64,000 bases of DNA from Anisodus tanguticus (Eukaryota > Streptophyta > Magnoliopsida > Solanales > Solanaceae): positions 16,196,018-16,260,017 of the forward strand of contig CM067548.1 of the NCBI GenBank assembly GCA_034509755.1. The letters are read 5' to 3'. This document shows, piece by piece, positions 11,601-25,660 of the stretch (its first letter is position 1; every line of letters begins with the position of its first letter). Below the pieces are notes generated by a model that was not told the origin of the DNA, made no database searches, and worked only from the letters and a program-made list of their open reading frames with translations. The position numbers were made by a program, and so were the translations under genes.

Positions 11601-13859
11601 TCGATGGATTTCATTCTATATCGAGTTAGGTGATGTAACTCCGCCAAGTGCTACAAATATCACTCCAAATTGAATGATGTAATGCCACCGAGATGGTCAT
11701 GGTTTTCATTCTATATCGAGTCGGTGATGTAATTCTAGCCTAAGTGATACAATCATAACTCTAGTTTAATGATGTAATGTCACCGAGATTTCATGGTTTT
11801 CATTCTATATCGAGTCGTGTAATGTAATTTCAACCTAAGTGATGCAATTGTCACTCCAGCTTAATAATGTAATGCAAGCCGAGGTGGTCATGCATTTCAT
11901 TCTATATCGAGTTAGGTGATGTAACTCCGCCCAAGTGTTGCAAATCATCACTCCAAATTGAATGATGTAATTCCACCAACATGCTCATGGTTTTCATTCA
12001 ATATATAGTCGTGAGATGTAATTCTAGCCCAAGTGTTGTAGTCGTCACTCTAGTTGAATAATGTAATGCCACCGAGATGGTAATGGTTTTCATTCTATAT
12101 CGAGTCGTGTGATGTAATTCTAGCCTAAGTGATACAAATATGACTCAAGTTTAATGATGATTAGCCACCGAGATGGTCATGGTTTTCATTCTATATCGAG
12201 TAAGGTGATGTAATTCTAGCCTAAGTGATACACTCATCACTCTAGTTTAATGATGTAATGCCACCGAGATTTCATGGGTTTCTTTCTATATCGATATCGA
12301 GTCGTAATGTAATTTCGACCTAAGTGATGTTGTTTTCACTCCAGCTTGATGATTTAATGCAAGTCGACGTGGTCATGGATTTCATTCTATATCGAGTTAG
12401 GTGATGTAACTCCGCCCAAGTGCTACAAATACATCACTCCAGCTTGAATGATGTAATGCCACCGAGATGGTCATGGTTTTCATTCTATATCGTGTAAGGT
12501 GATGTAATTCTAGCCTAAGTGATACAATCATAACTCTAGTTTAATGATGTAATGTCACCGAGATTTCATGGTTTTCATTCTATATCGAGTCGTGTAATGT
12601 AATTTCAACCTAAGTGATGCAATTGTCACTCCAGCTTAATAATGTAATGCAAGCCGAGGTGGTCATGGATTTCATTCTATATCGAGTTAGGTGATGTAAC
12701 TCCGCCCAAGTGTTGCAAATATCACTCCAGCTTGAATGATGTAATACCACCAACATGCTCATGGTTTTCATTCAATATATAGTCGTGAGATGTAATTCTA
12801 GCCCAAGTGTTGTACTCTAGTTGAATCGTCACTCTAGTTGAATAATGTAATGCCACCGAGATGGTAATGGTTTTCATTCTATATCGAGTCGTGTGATGTA
12901 ATTCTCAGCCTAAGTGATGCAATTGTCACTCCGCTTAATGATGTAATGCAAGCCGAGATGGTCATGGTCATTTCATTCTATATCGAGTTAGGTGATGTAA
13001 CTCCTAGCCTAAGTGATACACTCATCACTCCAGTTTAATGATGTAATGCCACCGAGATGGTCATGGTTTTCATTCTATATCGAGTCGTGTAATGTAATTC
13101 TAGCCTAAGTGATACAATCACTAACTCTAGTTTAATGATGTAATGCAAGCCGAGATTTCATGGTTTTCATTCTATATCGAGTCGTGTAATGTAATTTCGA
13201 CCTAAGTGATGCAAGTTTTCACTCCGCTTAATGATGTAATGCAAGTCGAGGTGGTCATGGATTTCATTCTATATCGAGTTAGGTGATGTAACTCCGCCCA
13301 AGTGCTACAAATATCATCACTCCGCTGAATGATGTAATGCCACCGAGATGGTCATGGTTTTCATTCTATATCGAGTCGTGTGATGTAATTCTAGCCTAAG
13401 TGATACAATCATAACTCTAGTTTAATGATGTAATGTCACCGAGATTTCATGGTTTTCATTCTATATCGAGTCGTGTAATGTAATTTCAACCTAAGTGATG
13501 CAATTGTCACTCCGCTTAATAATGTAATGCAAGCCGAGGTGGTCATGGATTTCATTCTATATCGAGTTAGGTGATGTAACTCCGGCCCAAGTGTTGCAAA
13601 TCATCACTCCAGCTTGAATGATGTAATTCCACCAACATGCTCATGGTTTTCATTCAATATATAGTCGTCGAGATGTAATTCTAGCCCAAGTGTTGTTGTC
13701 GTCACTCTAGTTGAATAATGTAATGCCACCGAGATGGTAATGGTTTTCATTCTATATCGAGTCGTGTGATGTAATTCTAGCCTAAGTGATGCAACATGTC
13801 ACTCAAGTTTAATGATGTAATGCCAGCCGAGATGGTCATGGTTTTCATTCTATATCGAG

Positions 13860-14110
13860 TTAGGTGATGTAATCCGGCCAAGTGTAATATCACTCCTAAT
13901 GATGTATGCACTGGTCATCACTCTATATCGTTTAATGATGTAATGCCAATCATAACTCTAGAATGATGAGATTTCATGGTTTTCATTCTATATCGAGTCG
14001 TGTAATGTAATGTAATGTGAATGTTGTTTTCACCCAGCTTTAATTGTAATGCAAGTGAGTGGTCATGGATTTCATTCTATATCGAGTTAGTGATGTAATT
14101 CCCGCCCAAG
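13860..14110 (+). repeat. Degenerate patch in the F/G position
   Basis: After a class-1 unit near 13822 the text falls to short words (GTAATATCACTCC, CATCACTCTATATCG, GTAATGTAATGTAATGTG). It returns to a class-3-like unit at about 14060. Core boxes remain, but spacing is lost. Confidence 0.72.
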
Positions 14111-15486
14111 TGTAATCACTCCAGCTTTAATGATGTAATGCCAAGCCCGAGATGGTCATGGTTTTCATTCTATATCGAGTCGTGTGATGTAATTCTAGCC
14201 TAAGTGATACACTCATACTCTAGTTTAATGATGTAATGCCACCGAGATTTAATGGTTTTCATTCTATATCGAGTCGTGTAATGTAATTTCAGTGATGCAG
14301 TTGTCACTCCGCTTTAATGATGTAATGCAAGTCGAGGTGGTCATGGATTTCATTCTATATCGAGTTAGGTGATGTAACTCCGCCCAAGTGCTACAAATAT
14401 CACTCCTCCTTGAATGATGTAATGCCACCGAGATGGTCATGGTTTTCATTCTATATAGAGTCGTGTAATGTAATTCTAGCCTAAGTGATACAATCATAAC
14501 TCTAGTTTAATGATGTAATGTCACCGAGATTTCATGGTTTTCATTCTATATCGAGTCGTGTAATGTAATTTCAAATTAAGTGATGCAATTGTCACTCCGC
14601 TTAATAATGTAATGCAAGCCGAGGTGGTCATGCATTTCATTCTATATCGAGTTAGGTGATGTAACTCCGCCCAAGTGTTGCAAATATCACTCCAGCTGAA
14701 TGATGTAATTCCACCCAACATGCTCATGGTTTTCATTCAATATATAGTCGTGAGATGTAATTCTAGCCCAAGTGTTGTAGTCGTCACTCTAGTTGAATAA
14801 TGTAATGCCACCGAGATGGTAATGGTTTTCATTCTATATCGAGTCGTGTGTAATTCTAGCCTAAGTGATACAAATATGACTCAAGTTTAATGATGATTAG
14901 CCACGAGATGGTCATGGTTTTCATTCTATATCGAGTAAGGTGATGTAATTCTAGCCTAAGTGATACACTCATCACTCTAGTTTAATGATGTAATGCCACC
15001 GAGATTTCATGGGTTTCTTTCTATATCGAGTCGTGTAATGTAATTTCGACCTAAGTGATGTTGTTTTCACTCCAGCTTGATGATTTAATGCAAGTCGACG
15101 TGGTCATGGATTTCATTCTATATCGAGTTAGGTGATGTAACTCCGCCCAAGTGCTACAAATATCACTCCAAATTGAATGATGTAATGCCACCGAGATGGT
15201 CATGGTTTTCATTCTATATCGTGTAAGTCGATGTAATTCTAGCCTAAGTGATACAAATCATAACTCTAGTTTAATGATGTAATGTCACCGAGATTTCATG
15301 GGTTTTCATTCTATATCGAGTCGTGTAATGTAATTTCAACCTAAGTGATGCAATTGTCACTCCGCTTAATAATGTAATGCAAGCCGAGGTGGTCATGGAT
15401 TTCATTCTATATCGAGTTAGGTGATGTAACTCCGGCCCAAGTGTTGCAAATCATCACTCCAGCTTGAATGATGTAATACCACCAAG

Positions 15487-16068
15487 ATGCTCATGGTTTT
15501 CATTCAATATATAGTCGTGATGTAATTCTAGCCCAAGTGTTGTTGTCGTCACTCTAGTTGAATAATGTAATGCCACCGAGATGGTAATGGTTTTCATTCT
15601 ATATCGAGTCGTGATGTAATTCGAGCCTAAGTGATGCAAAAGTTGTCACTCCAGCTTAATGATGTAATGCAAGCCGAGGTGGTCATGGATTTCATTCTAT
15701 ATCGAGTTAGGTGATGTAACTCCGCCCAAGTGCTACAAATATCACTCCGCTTGAATGATGTAATGCCACCGAGATGGTCATGGTTTTCATTCTATATAGA
15801 GTCGTGTAATGTAATTCTAGCCTAAGTGATACAATCATAACTCTAGTTTAATGATGTAATGTCACCGAGATTTCATGGTTTTCATTCTATATCGAGTCGT
15901 GTAATGTAATTTCAACCTAAGTGATGCAATTGTCACTCCGCTTAATAATGTAATGCAAGCCGAGGTGGTCATGGATTTCATTCTATATCGAGTTAGGTGA
16001 TGTAACTCCGTACCCAAGTGTTGCAAATCATCACTCCAATAGTCTGAATGATGTAATACCACCAAATG
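15487..16068 (+). repeat. Six-monomer copy D2-E*-H-A'-B-C
   Basis: 582 bp; D2 with TTGTTGTCG, E* near 15583 with GTAATTCGAGCC, H, A' at about 15795, B, C with the CATGGAT form. It follows an eight-monomer copy at 14720 and is followed by another D2 that again passes into E*. Confidence 0.85.
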
Positions 16069-17799
16069 ATGCTCATGGTTTTCATTCAATATATAGTCGA
16101 GATGTAATTCTAGCCCAAGTGTTGTTGTCGTCACTCTAGTTGAATAATGTAATGCCACCGAGATGGTAATGGTTTTCATTCTATATCGAGTCGTGTGATG
16201 TAATTCGAGCCTAAGTGATGCAAATTGTCACTCCAATTTAATGATGTAATGCAAGCCGAGGTGGTCATGGATTTCATTCTATATCGAGTTAGGTGATGTA
16301 ACTCCGCCCAAGTGCTACCTCATCACTCCAGCTGAATGATGTAATGCCACCGAGATGGTCATGGTTTTCATTCTATATCGAGTCGTGTGATGTAATTCTA
16401 GCCTAAGTGATACACTCATAACTCTAGTTTAATGATGTAATGTCACCGAGATTTCATGGTTTTCATTCTATATCGAGTCGTGTAATGTAATTTCACCTAA
16501 GTGATGTTGTTTTCACTCCGCTTTATAATGTAATGCAAGTCCGAGGTGGTCATGGATTTCATTCTATATCGAGTTAGGTGATGTAACTCCGCCCAAGTGC
16601 TGCAAATCACTCCAAATTGAATGATGTAATGCCACCAGATGGTCATGGTTTTCATTCTATATCGAGTCGGTGATGTAATTCTAGCCTAAGTGATACAAGT
16701 CATAACTCTAGTTTAATGATGTAATGTCACCGAGATTTCATGGTTTTCATTCTATATCGAGTCGTGTAATGTAATTTCAACCTAAGTGATGCAATTGTCA
16801 CTCCAGCTTAATAATGTAATGCAAGCCGAGGTGGTCATGGATTTCATTCTATATCGAGTTAGGTGATGTAACTCCGGCCCAAGTGTTGCAAATATCACTC
16901 AAGTTTAATGATGTAATACCACCAAGATGGTCATGGTTTTCATTCTATATCGAGTCGTGATGTAATTCTAGCCTAAGTGATTTTCATCGTCTGTACTAGT
17001 TTAATGATGTAATGCCACCGAGATTTCATGGTTTTCATTCTATATCGAGTCGTGTAATGTAATTTCGACCTAAGTGATGTTGTTTTCACTCCAGCTTAAT
17101 GATGTAATGCAAGTCGAGGTGGTCATGGATTTCATTCTATATCGAGTTAGGTGATGTAACTCCGCCCAAGTGCTACAAATATCACTCCAAATGAATGATG
17201 TAATGCCACCGAGATGGTCATGGTTTTCATTCTATATCGAGTCGTGTATGTAATTCTAGCCTAAGTGATACAATCATAACTCTAGTTTAATGATGTAATG
17301 TCACCGAGATTTCATGGTTTTCATTCTATATCGAGTCGTGTAATGTAATTTCAACCTAAGTGATGCAATTGTCACTCCGCTTAATAATGTAATGCAAGCC
17401 GAGGTGGTCATGGATTTCATTCTATATCGAGTTAGGTGATGTAACTCCGCCCAAGTGTTGCAAATATCACTCCAGCTTGAATGATGTAATGCCACCAAGA
17501 TGCTCATGGTTTTCATTCAATATATAGTCGAGAGATGTAATTCTAGCCCAAGTGTTGTTGTCGTCACTCTAGTTGAATAATGTAATGCCACCGAGATGGT
17601 AATGGTTTTCATTCTATATCGAGTCGTGTGATGTAATTCTAGCCTAAGTGATGCACAATTGTCACTCAAGTTTAATGATGTAATGCAAGCCGAGATGGTC
17701 ATGGTTTTCATTCTATATCGAGTTAGGTGATGTAACTTCCTAGCCTAAGTGATACACTCATCACTCCAGCTTGAATGATGTAATGCCACCGAGATGGTC

Positions 17800-17930
17800 A
17801 TGGTTTTCATCTATATCGTCGTGAGTGTAATTCTAGCCTAAGTGATACAATCATAACTGATGTAATGTAATTCTAGCCTATATCGAGTAAGTGATACAAT
17901 CATACATCACACTAGTTTAATGATGTAATG
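17800..17930 (+). repeat. Scrambled A/F patch
   Basis: A class-1 unit lacks part of the core (CATCTATATCGTCG) and repeats the GTAATTCTAGCCTA and GATACAATCATA segments, before joining an F-like tail and a G unit. It looks like an A unit expanded by an internal duplication. Confidence 0.72.
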
Positions 17931-18654
17931 CCACGAGATTTCATGGTTTTCTTCTATATCGAGTCGTGTAATGTAATTTCACCTAAGTGATGTTGTTTTC
18001 ACTCCAGCTTAATGATGTAATGCAAGTCGAGGTGGTCATGGATTTCATTCTATATCGAGTTAGGTGATGTAACTCCGCCCAAGTGCTACAAATATCACTC
18101 CAAATTGAATGATGTAATGCCACCGAGATGGTCATGGTTTTCATTCTATATCGAGTCGTGTGATGTAATTCTAGCCTAAGTGATACAATCATAACTCTAG
18201 TTTAATGATGTAATGTCACCGAGATTTCATGGTTTTCATTCTATATCGAGTCGTGTAATGTAATTTCAACCTAAGTGATGCAATTGTCACTCCGCTTAAT
18301 AATGTAATGCAAGCCGAGGTGGTCATGGTCATGCATTTCATTCTATATCGAGTTAGGTGATGTAACTCCGCCCAAGTGTTGCAAATCATCACTCCAGCTT
18401 GAATGATGTAATTCCACCAACATGCTCATGGTTTTCATTCAATATATAGTCGTGAGATGTAATTCTAGCCCAAGTGTTGTAGTCGTCACTCTAGTTGAAT
18501 AATGTAATGCCACCGAGATGGTAATGGTTTTCATTCTATATCGAGTCAGGTGATGTAATTCTAGCCTAAGTGATGCAGTTGTCACTCCAGTTTAATGATG
18601 TAATGCAAGCCGAGATGGTCATGGATTTCATTCTATATCGAGTTAGGTGATGTA

Positions 18655-18830
18655 ACTCCGCCTAAGTGTGTACACCTAAGTGATATCACTCCATTTAATG
18701 ATGTAATGCCACCGAGATGGTCATGGTTTTCATTCTATATCGAGTCGTGATGTAATTCCGTAATGTGTATCATTGTAATGCCACCGAGATGGTCATGGTT
18801 TTCATTCTATATTCGATCGTGATGTAATTC
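18655..18830 (+). repeat. Scrambled patch between class-3 and class-1 units
   Basis: The hinge of a class-3 unit is expanded (CCTAAGTGTGTACACCTAAGTG), and two shortened class-1 units follow, one with TATATTCGATCG. Ordinary A-like sequence resumes at about 18826. Confidence 0.68.
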
Positions 18831-19362
18831 TAGCCTAAGTGATACAATCATACTCTAGTTTAATGATGTAATGCCACCGAGATTTCATGGTTTTCATTCT
18901 ATATCGAGTCGTGTAATGTAATTTCAACCTAAGTGATGCAATTGTTTTCACTCCAGCTTGATGATGTAATGCAAGTCGAGGTGGTCATGGATTTCATTCT
19001 ATATCGAGTTAGGTGATGTAACTCCGCCCAAGTGCTGCTACATCACTCCACTGAATGATGTAATGCCACCGAGATGGTCATGGTTTTCATTCTATATCGT
19101 AGTCGGTGATGTAATTCTAGCCTAAGTGATACAATCATAACTCTAGTTTAATGATGTAATGTCACCGAGATTTCATGGTTTTCATTCTATATCGAGTCGT
19201 GTAATGTAATTTCAACCTAAGTGATGCAATTGTCACTCCAGCTTAATAATGTAATGCAAGCCGAGGTGGTCATGGATTTCATTCTATATCGAGTTAGGTG
19301 ATGTAACTCCGGCCCAAGTGTTGCAAATATCACTCCAGCTTGAATGATGTAATACCACCAAC

Positions 19363-19961
19363 ATGCTCATGGTTTTCATTCAATATATAGTCGAGATGTA
19401 ATTCTAGCCCAAGTGTTGTTGTCGTCACTCTAGTTGAATAATGTAATGCCAATCCGAGATGGTAATGGTTTTCATTCTATATCGAGTCGTGTGATGTAAT
19501 TCGAGCCTAAGTGATGCAATGTTGTCACTCCGCTTAATGATGTAATGCAAGCAAGTTTAATGTAATGCAAGCCGAGGTGGTCATGGATTTCATTCTATAT
19601 CGAGTTAGGTGATGTAACTCCGCCACCAAGTGCTACATATCACTCCAGCTTGAATGATGTAATGCCACCGAGATGGTCATGGTTTTCATTCTATATCGAG
19701 TAGTGTAATGTAATTCTAGCCTAAGTGATACAATCATAACTCTAGTTTAATGATGTAATGTCACCGAGATTTCATGGTTTTCATTCTATATCGAGTCGTG
19801 TAATGTAATTTCACTAAGTGATGCAATGTTTTCACTCCGCTTTAATAATGTAATGCAAGTCGAGGTGGTCATGGATTTCATTCTATATCGAGTTAGGTGA
19901 TGTAACTCCGGCCAAGTGTGTTGCAATCATCACTCCAAATTGAATGATGTAATGCCACCAG
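19363..19961 (+). repeat. Six-monomer copy with duplicated E* tail
   Basis: D2 and E* are followed by a small repeat of the tail (GCAAGCAAGTTTAATGTAATG near 19549), then H, an A with GAGTAGTGTAATG, a B/G hybrid with the GTTTTCACTCC hinge and CAAGTCGAG end, and C. The next D (19962) is itself damaged. Confidence 0.75.
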
Positions 19962-20120
19962 ATGGTCCAACAATGGTTTTCATTCAATATATAGTCGTGA
20001 TGATTAGCCCATTCAAGCCCAAATGTGTAGATGTCATGGTTTTCATTCTATATCGAGTCGTGATGTAATTTCAGCCTAACTGCTAGTTGTCACTCTAGCT
20101 TAATGTAATGCCACCGAGAG
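19955..20120 (+). repeat. Damaged D and E units
   Basis: The D beginning at about 19962 has GATGGTCCAACAATGG for its head, keeps CAATATATAGTC, then loses register (GATGATTAGCCCATTC, CCCAAATGTG). A poorly preserved class-1 unit follows. Confidence 0.68.
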
Positions 20121-20794
20121 ATGGTCATGGTTTTCATTCTATATCGAGTCGTGATGTAATTCTAGCCTAAGTGATACAAACATCACTCAAGTTTAATGAT
20201 GAATAGCCACCGAGATGGTCATGGTTTTCATTCTATATCGAGTAAGGTGATGTAATTCTAGCCTAAGTGATACACTCATCACTCTAGTTTAATGATGTAA
20301 TGCCACCGAGATTTCATGGGTTTCTTTCTATATCGAGTCGTGTAATGTAATTTCGACCTAAGTGATGTTGTTTTCACTCCAGCTTTGATGATTTAATGCA
20401 AGTCGACGTGGTCATGGATTTCATTCTATATCGAGTTAGGTGATGTAACTCCGCCCAAGTGCTACAAATATCACTCCAAATTGAATGATGTAATGCCACC
20501 GAGATGGTCATGGTTTTCATTCTATATCGTGTAAGTCGTGATGTAATTCTAGCCTAAGTGATACAATCATAACTCTAGTTTAATGATGTAATGTCACCGA
20601 GATTTCATGGTTTTCATTCTATATCGAGTCGTGTAATGTAATTTCAACCTAAGTGATGCAATTGTCACTCCGCTTAATAATGTAATGCAAGCCGAGGTGG
20701 TCATGGATTTCATTCTATATCGAGTTAGGTGATGTAACTCCGGCCCAAGTGTTGCAAATATCACTCCAGCTTGAATGATGTAATACCACCAAAG

Positions 20795-21383
20795 ATGCTC
20801 ATGGTTTTCATTCAATATATAGTCGAGATGTATGTAATTCTAGCCCAAGTGTTGTTGTCGTCACTCTAGTTGAATAATGTAATGCCACCGAGATGGTAAT
20901 GGTTTTCATTCTATATCGCGTCGTGATGTAATTCGAGCCTAAGTGATGCGCTTGTCACTCCGCTTAATGATGTAATGCAAGCCGAGGTGGTCATGGATTT
21001 CATTCTATATCGATATCGTTAGTGATGTAACTCCGCCCCAAGTGCTACAAATATCACTCCAAATGAATGATGTAATGCCACCGAGATGGTCATGGTTTTC
21101 ATTCTATATAGAGTCGTGTAATGTAATTCTAGCCTAAGTGATACAATCATAACTCTAGTTTAATGATGTAATGTCACCGAGATTTCATGAGATTTCATGG
21201 TTTTCATTCTATATCGAGTCGTGTAATGTAATTTCAACCTAAGTGATGCAATTTGTCACTCCGCTTAATAATGTAATGCAAGCCGAGGTGGTCATGCATT
21301 TCATTCTATATCGAGTTAGGTGATGTAACTCCGCCCAAGTGTTGCAAATATCACTCCATATTGAATGATGTAATTCCACCAAC
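20795..21383 (+). repeat. Six-monomer copy D2-E*-H-A'-B-C
   Basis: 589 bp; E* with TATATCGCGTCG and GTAATTCGAGCC, H with an extra CGATAT (TATATCGATATCG near 21008), A' at about 21110, B starting with a short duplication of ATTTCATGAG, C with CATGCATTTC. It follows an eight-monomer-like copy with an A3-type unit. Confidence 0.83.
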
Positions 21384-21630
21384 ATGCTCATGGTTTTCAT
21401 TCAATATATAGTCGTGAGATGTAATTCTAGCCCAAGTGTTGTAGTCGTCACTCTAGTTGAATAATGTAATGCCACCGAGATGGTAATGGTTTTCATTCTA
21501 TATCGAGTCGTGATGTAATTCTAGCCTAAGTGATACAAATACAACATGACTCAAGTTTAATGATGATTAGCCAAGCCGAGATGGTCATGGTTTTCATTCT
21601 ATATCGAGTAAGGTGATGTAATTCTAGCCT

Positions 21631-21662
21631 AAGTGATACACTCATCAAGTGATACACTCATC
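21631..21662 (+). repeat. 16-bp perfect tandem duplication inside an F unit
   Basis: AAGTGATACACTCATC occurs twice back to back in the hinge of F. The flanking F sequence is otherwise normal, so this is a local duplication. Confidence 0.9.
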
Positions 21663-22609
21663 ACTCTAGTTTAATGATGTAATGCCACCGAGATTTCATG
21701 GGGTTTCTTTCTATATCGAGTCGTGTAATGTAATTTCGACCTAAGTGATGTTGTTTTCACTCCAGCTTTGATGATTTAATGCAAGTCGACGTGGTCATGG
21801 ATTTCATTCTATATCGAGTTAGGTGATGTAACTCCGCCCAAGTGCTACAAATATCATCACTCCAGCTTGAATGATGTAATGCCACCCGAGATGGTCATGG
21901 TTTTCATTCTATATCGTCGTAAGGTGATGTAATTCTAGCCTAAGTGATACAATGCCACATAACTCTAGTTTAATGATGTAATGTCACCGAGATTTCATGG
22001 TTTTCATTCTATATCGAGTCGTGTAATGTAATTTCAACCTAATGATGCAATTGTCACTCCAGCTTAATAATGTAATGCAAGCCGAGGTGGTCATGATTTC
22101 ATTCTATATCGAGTTAGGTGATGTAACTCCGGCCCAAGTGTTGCAAACATGGTTTTCATCACTCCAAGTGTTTGAATGATGTAATTCCACCAACATGCTC
22201 ATGGTTTTCATTCAATATATAGTCGTGAGATGTAATTCTAGCCCAAGTGTTGTTGTCGTCACTCTAGTTGAATAATGTAATGCCACCGAGATGGTAATGG
22301 TTTTCATTCTATATCGAGTCGTGTGATGTAATTCTAGCCTAAGTGATACAAATGTCACTCCAAGTTTAATGATGATAATGCCACCGAGATGGTCATGGTT
22401 TTCATTCTATATCGAGTAAGGTGATGTAATTCTAGCCTAAGTGATACACTCATCACTCTAGTTTAATGATGTAATGCCAATGCGAGATTTCATGGTTTTC
22501 ATTCTATATCGAGTCGTGTAATGTAATTTCGACCTAAGTGATGTTGTTTCACTCCAGCTTTAATGATGTAATGCAAGTCGAGTGGTCATGGATTTCATTC
22601 TATATCGAG

Positions 22610-22830
22610 TTAGGTGATGTAACTCCGCCTAAGTGATGTATCACTCCAAATAATGATGTAATGCAAGCCGAGTGCTGGTCATGGTTTCATTCATATCGAG
22701 TTAGCTGATGTAACTGATGTAATGGTTTTCATTCATGTATCCATTGAATGGCCACATCGAGTGATGTTTTTTCATTCTATATCACTCCAGCTTAATGATG
22801 TAATGCCACCGAGATGGTCATGTTTTCATT
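22610..22830 (+). repeat. Most degenerate patch, between H and A
   Basis: Only fragments are recognisable: GCAAGCCGAGTGCTGG, GTTAGCTGATGTAAC, CATTCATGTATCC and GAATGGCCACATCGAG. This is one of the least repeat-like stretches in the window. Its words are still close to satellite words, and I see no sign of a foreign insertion. Confidence 0.7.
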
Positions 22831-23399
22831 CTATATCGAAGGTGTATGTAATTTAGCCTAAGTGATACAATCATAACTCTAGTTTAATGATGTAATGTCA
22901 CCGAGATTTCATGGTTTTCATTCTATATCGAGTCGTGTAATGTAATTTCAACCTAAGTGATGCAATTGTCACTCCGCTTAATAATGTAATGCAAGCCGAG
23001 GTGGTCATGATTTCATTCTATATCGAGTTAGGTGATGTAACTCCGGCCCAAGTGTTGCAAATATCACTCCAAATTGAATGATGTAATACCACCAACATGC
23101 TCATGGTTTTCATTCAATATATAGTCGAGATGTAATTCTAGCCCAAGTGTTGTAGTCGTCACTCTAGTTGAATAATGTAATGCCACCGAGATGGTAATGG
23201 TTTTCATTCTATATCGAGTCGTGTGATGTAATTCTAGCCTAAGTGATGCACAATTGTCACTCCGTTTAATGATGATTAATGCAAGTTTAGAGGTCATGGT
23301 TTTCATTCTATATCGAGTAAGTAGGTGATGTAACTTCTAGCCTAAGTGATACACTCATCACTCTAGTTTAATGATGTAATGCCACCGAGATGGTCATGG

Positions 23400-23590
23400 T
23401 TTTCATTCTATATCGAGTCGTAATGTATGTAATTTCACTCCGCCTAAGTGTAATGTTGTTTTCACTATATCGAGTCTAGTGTTTCACCCATGATGTTGTT
23501 TTGTTGAATGATGTAATGCAAGTCGAGATGGTCATGGTTTTCATTCTATATCGAGTCGTGTAATTCGCCTAGTTTGTCACTCCAGCTTTA
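23400..23590 (+). repeat. Scrambled patch in the G position
   Basis: G-type hinge text (GTTGTTTTCAC) occurs twice around a broken core (TATATCGAGTCTAGTG, TGTTGTTTTGTTGAATG), followed by a truncated class-1 unit. A clean class-3 unit resumes at about 23610. Confidence 0.7.
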
Positions 23591-24129
23591 ATGATGTAAT
23601 GCAAGTCGAGGTGGTCATGGATTTCATTCTATATCGAGTTAGGTGATGTAACTCCGGCCCAAGTGCTGTTACAAATATCACTCCAAATGAATGATGTAAT
23701 GCCACCCGAGATGGTCATGGTTTTCATTCTATATCGAGTCGTGTAATGTAATTCTAGCCTAAGTGATACAATCATAACTCTAGTTTAATGATGTAATGTC
23801 ACCGAGATTTCATGGTTTTCATTCTATATCGAGTCGTGTAATGTAATTTCAACCTAAGTGATGCAATTGTCACTCAGCTTAATAATGTAATGCAAGCCGA
23901 GGTGGTCATGTGATTTCATTCTATATCGAGTTAGGTGATGTAACTCCGCCCAAGTGTTGCAAATATCACTCCAAATTGAATGATGTAATTCCACCAACAT
24001 GCTCATGGTTTTCATTCAATATATAGTCGTGAGATGTAATTCTAGCCCAAGTGTTGTTGTCGTCACTCTAGTTAATAATGTAAATGCCACCGAGATGGTA
24101 ATGGTTTTCATTCTATATCGAGTCGTGTG

Positions 24130-24460
24130 ATGTAATTCTAGCCTAAGTGATGCAAGTGACTACAAGTTTAATGATGTAATGCAAGTTTAATGATTTCATT
24201 CTATATCGAGTTAGGTGATGTAACTCTAGCCAAGTGATGTTTAATGATGTAATGCCACCGAGATGGTCATTTTTCATTCTATATAGTCGGTGATGTAATT
24301 TAGCCTAAGTGATACACTCATCACTCTAGTTTAATGATGTAATGCCACGAGATTTCATGGTTTTCATTCTATATCGTATATGTAATTTCCGTCGTGTAAT
24401 GTATTTCGAGATGGTCATATATCGAGTGATGTTTCTAGCCATGATTTTTAATGATGTAAT
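24130..24460 (+). repeat. Long degenerate patch between E and G
   Basis: After an E-like unit there are a truncated class-3 unit, a class-1 unit with TATATAGTCGGTG, an F-like unit, and a broken class-2 piece (CGTATATGTAATTTCCG). An ordinary G2 begins at about 24469, followed by H and A'. Confidence 0.7.
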
Positions 24461-25539
24461 GCACCGAGAGATTTCATGGTTTTCATTCTATATCGAGTCG
24501 TGTAATGTAATTTCAACCTAAGTGATGTTGTTTTCACTCCGCTTAATGATGTAATGCAAGTCGAGGTGGTCATGGATTTCATTCTATATCGAGTTAGGTG
24601 ATGTAACTCCGCCCCAGTGCTGCTACAAATATCACTCCAGCTTGAATGATGTAATGCCACCGAGATGGTCATGGTTTTCATTCTATATAGAGTCGTGTGA
24701 TGTAATTCTAGCCTAAGTGATACAATCATAACTCTAGTTTAATGATGTAATGTCACCGAGATTTCATGGTTTTCATTCTATATCGAGTCGTGTAATGTAA
24801 TTTCAACCTAAGTGATGCAATTGTCACTCCGCTTAATAATGTAATGCAAGCCGAGGTGGTCATGCATTTCATTCTATATCGAGTTAGGTGATGTAACTCC
24901 GCCCAAGTGTTGCAAATCACTCCAAATTGAATGATGTAATTCCACCAACATGCTCATGGTTTTCATTCAATATATAGTCGAGATGTAATTCTAGCCCAAG
25001 TGTTGTAGTCGTCACTCTAGTTGAATAATGTAATGCCACCGAGATGGTAATGGTTTTCATTCTATATCGAGTCGTGATGTAATTCTAGCCTAAGTGATGG
25101 ACAATTCTATATCATGACTCAAGTTTAATGAATGATTAGCCACCCGAGATGGTCATGGTTTTCATTCTATATCGAGTAAGGTGATGTAATTCTAGCCTAA
25201 GTGATACACTCATCACTCTAGTTTAATGATGTAATGCCACCGAGATTTCATGGGTTTCTTTCTATATCGAGTCGTGTAATGTAATTTCGACCTAAGTGAT
25301 GTTGTTTTCACTCCGCTTGATGATTTAATGCAAGTCGACGTGGTCATGGATTTCATTCTATATCGAGTTAGGTGATGTAACTCCGGCCCATGCTCTATCA
25401 CTCCAGCTTGAATGATGTAATGCCACCGATGGTCATGGTTTTCATTCTATATCGAGTAAGGTGATGTAATTCTAGCCTAAGTGATACAATCATCACTCTA
25501 GTTTAATGATGTAATGCCACCGAGATGGTCATGGTTTTC

Positions 25540-25660
25540 ATTCTATATCGAGTCGTGTAATGTAATTTCAAAGTGATGTAACTTGTCACCCGCTTAATGT
25601 GTAATGCAAGTAATTTCATTCTATATCGAGTTAGGTGATGTAACTCCTGTGAATGATGTA
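25540..25660 (+). repeat. Truncated B/C pair
   Basis: A class-1 head continues as a class-2 body (GTGTAATGTAATTTCAAAG) with a broken hinge, then a class-3 unit lacking its head and most of its hinge (GTAACTCCTGTGAATG). Normal class-1 sequence returns at about 25672. Confidence 0.68.

Noticed and set aside
22610..22830. Foreign insertion or transposon remnant in the most degenerate patches
   Set aside because: All words remain close to satellite words. There are no terminal repeats, target duplications, poly-A tails or coding segments.
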